This document shows positions 61,076-64,000 of a stretch of 64,000 nucleotides of DNA, piece after piece. The stretch comes from Opitutus sp. (GTDB taxonomy: Bacteria > Verrucomicrobiota > Verrucomicrobiia > Opitutales > Opitutaceae): positions 1,192,501-1,256,500 of the forward strand of contig JACEUQ010000002.1 of NCBI GenBank assembly GCA_024998815.1, read 5' to 3'. The translations under genes and the position numbers were made by a program. The notes under the pieces were generated by a model, which made no database searches, was not told the DNA's origin, and was given only the letters and a program-made list of their open reading frames with translations. Numbering within the stretch: the first letter of the stretch is position 1; every line of letters starts with the position of its first letter.

Positions 61076-63577
61076 TCAGCGCCGCCAGGCCCCGCGCATG
61101 CCCCAGCCCACCATGGCCAAGGTGGCTAGCGAGCTGGCCGGCATCAGAATTGCAGCAACGAGCGGGTTCATATGCCCGGACACCGCCATGCCTACGGCAA
61201 ACAGATTGTAGGCGATCATAAACACCAACAACGCCACCTGGGTGCGGTGCCGCGCGTCGTTAATCTCAAACAACGCGCGGATACCGGCGATACCGCGCCC
61301 GAGATAATAAAAGTCCGCCCTCTGCTCCAGCACGCCGCGGTGCACCACCGGCGTACCCCGACACAGCGCCTGGTCGAATGCCAGGCTATCGTTGGCCCCG
61401 TCACCCAGCATCAGCGCATCATCGTGCGCAGCGAACCACGCGGCCTTCTGCTGAGGGGTAAGTTCGGCGTAACCATTTGCCTCGGGCAGCCCCAACTCGC
61501 GCATCAGCGCGGCGACTTTTTCACGGCGATCACCACTTAAAACCACGATCTGCAACCCGCGCCGGGCGAGTGCGTCCAGTTCCCCGCGGGCGTCGGCCCG
61601 CGCTGTATCCGCAAACGCAAACCGCGCCACCACCCGCCCCTCTCGAGCCAACACCACTTCCCCACCCCCACGCGCCAACACCCTATCGCCACCAGTCCCA
61701 CCGCCCTCCACCGCTAAACCCAAAGTGTCACCTATTAGGTGACACTTTGGGTTTCCACCTTCGAAGTTAACCGTTTGCACGTTGGCTGCGGTGCGCCACT
61801 CGGGGCGACCTAAAGTCCAGTCGCCGAGGAGGACTCCTTGGCCGACCGTCTCGATCACTTCACCGACCAACGCTTCGCCGCCTCCACGAGCCAGTAGCGC
61901 TTCGTGCAACGAGCAGCTCACCGGATGCGGGTTGTCGCGCACCAGTCCCAACAACGCCGCCCGCGCCTCGGCGTCCAGGCCAGCAAGCATCTCGGGATTT
62001 TGCAGAACAGGATTCTCCAGGGTGAGCGTACCGGTCTTGTCGAAAACCACGGTGCGCACCCGGCGCAACCTTGGCCACAGGTCCGCCGCACGCACAAACA
62101 CCCCGCGCTTCCGCAATGACACCGTCGCCACTTCTTCGGCCAGAGGGTAAGCCAGTCCCAGTGCACACGGGCACGACACCACCAGGATCGCCGTCACCAC
62201 CGCTCCGGCATGCAACCAATCACCGGTCGCCCATGCCCAGAAAAAACCCGCCAAGACAGCCACGGCGAGCACCGCGACCAAATAACACCGAATCACTGTC
62301 TCGATCAGCTTATGCCGATAATCCGCGCGTGGCATCGGCTTGATTAACTCCGCCAGGAGCGACTTTTCCCAACCTTGGGTCGCCACCAACTGAATACTGT
62401 TGCGCCCGATATTTTGCGCGCCCGCCGCCACCCGTTGCCCCGCGCGAAATCCGCGCGGCTCGGCCTCGCCATTGATCCACGCCAGGCTGAGCACTGCTTC
62501 GGCCGTCTCCAAACGCGCCTCAACCGGAACCATGCGGCCCATCGCCACCTCAAAGCGTTGCCCCTCGCGCAAAGTCTCCGGCGCCACCTCGCGCACCACT
62601 CCCTCGGCGGTGATTAACCGTACCCGGGGGGCGGTCGGCTGGCGACTGAGCAGACGGCGGCGGTTACGCTCCACAGCCACAACCTGCGCCCAGCGCCCCA
62701 CCAGCATCAGCACGATGAACGCGCTCACAAAATCGAAATACACGTAGAGCTCATCGCCCTTCAGCCAGCCATAGAGCGAACCAGCGTAGGAGCCGATGAT
62801 GCCCAGCGCGATGGGCAGGTCGATGTGCAGCACACGCTCGTGCAGCGCCCGCAACGCCCTCGACACAAAGTACCCGCCACCGGCCAGTAAACTGAGCGTG
62901 GCAAAGGCCAGCTGCAGCGTGGCGAACAGACCGGCGTACTCGTCGGTGCTCGCCATGCCGAAATAGGCCGGCAGGGCGAAAAGCATCACGTTCATCGCAA
63001 AGGCCGTACAGAGGCCCACCCGCCGGATGAGCACGCGGCTCTCGGCGTGCTCGGCATCGATCACCCCCGCCGCCCCGACCAGGTAGTTAAACCGCTGGAG
63101 TTCCCGCGCGCACTCAACCGCGTCAAAATCTCCTTTGGACCAAGTCCAACGCATCTGCCCGGTTTGCGCATTGACCTCGATCCGCCCCGCTCCGGGTTGC
63201 TTCGAAAATACCTTTTCGATCAGCCACACACAGCCGGCGCAGGAGATACCCTGCACTTCGAGCACGAGACTGGGCGTGCGGCCGTTGGTCGCGTTGGTAT
63301 CAGCCTCCTGCTGCGCCTCAGACAGCCATGAGTAGTCGCGCGGTTGCAGCAGCGAAGTGTCGGCGGGTGTGGTCACCTCGTCCTTGATTTTGTAATACGC
63401 ATCCAGCCCAGCCTCGTGGACGAGTCGGTAAACATAGGCGCAGCCCGCGCAGCAAAACTCCCCTTGAGGCGAGGGCGCGCCGCAATGACGGCATGTCGGC
63501 TTGGCCTTGGCTGACGAAGCGACCGGGGCTGACTTCGCTCTTGGGACATTAGCCTCAATGGGGGTGTTTAATTGCAT
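61076..63577 (-). CDS. ccoI: Copper P1B-type ATPase, CcoI/FixI-like
   Basis: The 833-residue pump has an N-terminal Cys-rich metal region (CRHCGAPSPQGEFCCAGC), a heavy-metal-associated domain with SCAGCVW, eight membrane segments, the metal channel motif SCPCAL, the phosphorylation site DKTGTLTLENP and the hinge LGDGANDSLAF. This order with the CxxC ... CCxGC start matches FixI/CcoI, which delivers copper to cbb3 oxidase. Start ATG 63577 is used because the upstream frame overlaps the next gene. Inside the nucleotide domain is a 39-bp palindrome (see separate entry). Confidence 0.9.
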   Translation of the reverse strand: MQLNTPIEANVPRAKSAPVASSAKAKPTCRHCGAPSPQGEFCCAGCAYVYRLVHEAGLDAYYKIKDEVTTPADTSLLQPRDYSWLSEAQQEADTNATNGRTPSLVLEVQGISCAGCVWLIEKVFSKQPGAGRIEVNAQTGQMRWTWSKGDFDAVECARELQRFNYLVGAAGVIDAEHAESRVLIRRVGLCTAFAMNVMLFALPAYFGMASTDEYAGLFATLQLAFATLSLLAGGGYFVSRALRALHERVLHIDLPIALGIIGSYAGSLYGWLKGDELYVYFDFVSAFIVLMLVGRWAQVVAVERNRRRLLSRQPTAPRVRLITAEGVVREVAPETLREGQRFEVAMGRMVPVEARLETAEAVLSLAWINGEAEPRGFRAGQRVAAGAQNIGRNSIQLVATQGWEKSLLAELIKPMPRADYRHKLIETVIRCYLVAVLAVAVLAGFFWAWATGDWLHAGAVVTAILVVSCPCALGLAYPLAEEVATVSLRKRGVFVRAADLWPRLRRVRTVVFDKTGTLTLENPVLQNPEMLAGLDAEARAALLGLVRDNPHPVSCSLHEALLARGGGEALVGEVIETVGQGVLLGDWTLGRPEWRTAANVQTVNFEGGNPKCHLIGDTLGLAVEGGGTGGDRVLARGGGEVVLAREGRVVARFAFADTARADARGELDALARRGLQIVVLSGDRREKVAALMRELGLPEANGYAELTPQQKAAWFAAHDDALMLGDGANDSLAFDQALCRGTPVVHRGVLEQRADFYYLGRGIAGIRALFEINDARHRTQVALLVFMIAYNLFAVGMAVSGHMNPLVAAILMPASSLATLAMVGWGMRGAWRR
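61716..61754. repeat. Perfect palindrome inside the ccoI reading frame
   Basis: Arms of 19 bp around a single central base are exact complements (AAACCCAAAGTGTC ... and its mirror). They code for NPKCHLIGDTLGL in the ATPase nucleotide domain. The surrounding stretch of about 40 residues (from NVQTVNFEGG to GGDRVLARGG) is longer than in typical FixI proteins, as if a mobile palindromic element had been inserted in frame. Confidence 0.85.
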
Positions 63578-64000
63578 AAGAAACCTCCTGGCGCGCGGCT
63601 CAGGCGCCACGTGATGACCAACGCAGTTAACAGGGCGAGACCGGCCTGAAGGCGTGCCAGCCAGACGGGCGATAGTTTCAGGCGGAGGCGGCCGTAGTTG
63701 GCCTGAACGATCCACAGGAGCGGTACGGTGCCCAGGCCGAAGGCCAGCATGAACTCCGCGCCGCGAAGCGCCGTTCCACTGAACGCACTAATCGCCAGCA
63801 GGAAATAAAGCGGGCCGCAGGGCAGCAGCGGGGTGGCAAATCCCATGACAGCGGCCACGCGCAGGCGGGAGCGGCCGCGGAGCGCCGCCTGCAAGCGCCA
63901 TTGCAGCCGAGTCAGCGCTGCGAAACGGGGGAAGTGTTTTTCAAGTCGAAGTCCGACTACCACGAAAAACAGCACGAGGGTCCACGGCAGCAGTAGCAGG
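63568..64000 (-). CDS. TauE/SafE-type membrane protein, partial
   Basis: The C-terminal 143 residues are visible; the frame runs on past the window edge. It has membrane segments VAAVMGFATPLLPCGPLYFLL, FMLAFGLGTVPLLWIV and a last one near LALLTALVITW. The LLPCGPLY motif is the signature of the SafE/UreH-like (DsbD-related) permeases that occur directly beside ccoI/fixI, e.g. CcoS/CcoH-neighbour copper proteins. It overlaps the ccoI start by 10 bp, so the two are co-translated. Confidence 0.85.
   Translation of the reverse strand, partial: LLLLPWTLVLFFVVVGLRLEKHFPRFAALTRLQWRLQAALRGRSRLRVAAVMGFATPLLPCGPLYFLLAISAFSGTALRGAEFMLAFGLGTVPLLWIVQANYGRLRLKLSPVWLARLQAGLALLTALVITWRLSRAPGGFLCN

Overview
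The window is a GC-rich bacterial chromosome segment interrupted by one apparently complete transposable (Mu-like) prophage. The host genes suggest a member of the Verrucomicrobiota, most likely Opitutaceae-like. The hints are a B-type sdhCAB operon, menD (menaquinone), RNase Y, short-form QueF, an SHD1-domain secreted protein, ThuA and Gfo/Idh/MocA sugar-type proteins, and many short dispersed palindromes between genes. The taxonomic call is inference; no rRNA or marker set is present.

Host left flank (1-11723): ThuA-like protein, Gfo/Idh/MocA oxidoreductase, a 250-bp intergenic inverted repeat, menD, tRNA-Arg(UCU), the sdhCAB operon, a PaaK-like adenylate-forming enzyme, a Nudix hydrolase, a LysM protein and tRNA-Pro(UGG).

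Prophage (about 11724-47558, 35.8 kb): the genome has two divergent arms. The leftward early arm (21687 to 11928) carries a small HTH (Ner/Cro-like) gene, a BRO-N antirepressor-like gene, MuA-like transposase, MuB-like AAA+ ATPase, Gam, an ASCH protein and many tiny unknown genes joined by ATGA overlaps. The rightward arm starts with a candidate repressor and a secreted cargo-type protein. It continues with a lysis/holin block, Mu-type head genes (gp27/gp28 terminase, gp29 portal, protease/scaffold, decoration, capsid, gp36-like, MuF), then a siphovirus tail (tube, chaperone, tape measure, DUF2163/BR0599, NlpC/P60, J-like tip, fibre). The architecture is that of a transposable siphovirus. Both ends can be placed from the sequence: TG...CA termini, transposase-site-like TTTGAY motifs 17 bp inside each end, and a short target duplication. 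Excising the element rebuilds a perfectly symmetric bidirectional terminator between tRNA-Pro and the convergent TPR-like gene at 47605.

Host right flank (47605-64000): TPR/YfgM-like membrane protein, secreted M3 oligopeptidase, HAD phosphatase, an exonuclease-ugpQ-glpD operon (glycerophosphodiester and glycerol-3-phosphate use), a HisN-type phosphatase, the SHD1 protein, a poly-C tract, queF, rny, a small conserved protein, a PfkB kinase, proA, a CcoI/FixI-type copper P-ATPase with a palindrome inside its reading frame, and the C-terminal part of a TauE/SafE-type membrane protein that runs off the window.

The most interesting points are the exact prophage junctions, a MuF head protein with an extra C-terminal domain that resembles phage-delivered nuclease toxins followed by a tiny coupled ORF, an antisense small membrane protein gene wedged before the tape measure, and a transposase whose second catalytic Asp appears to be Glu.
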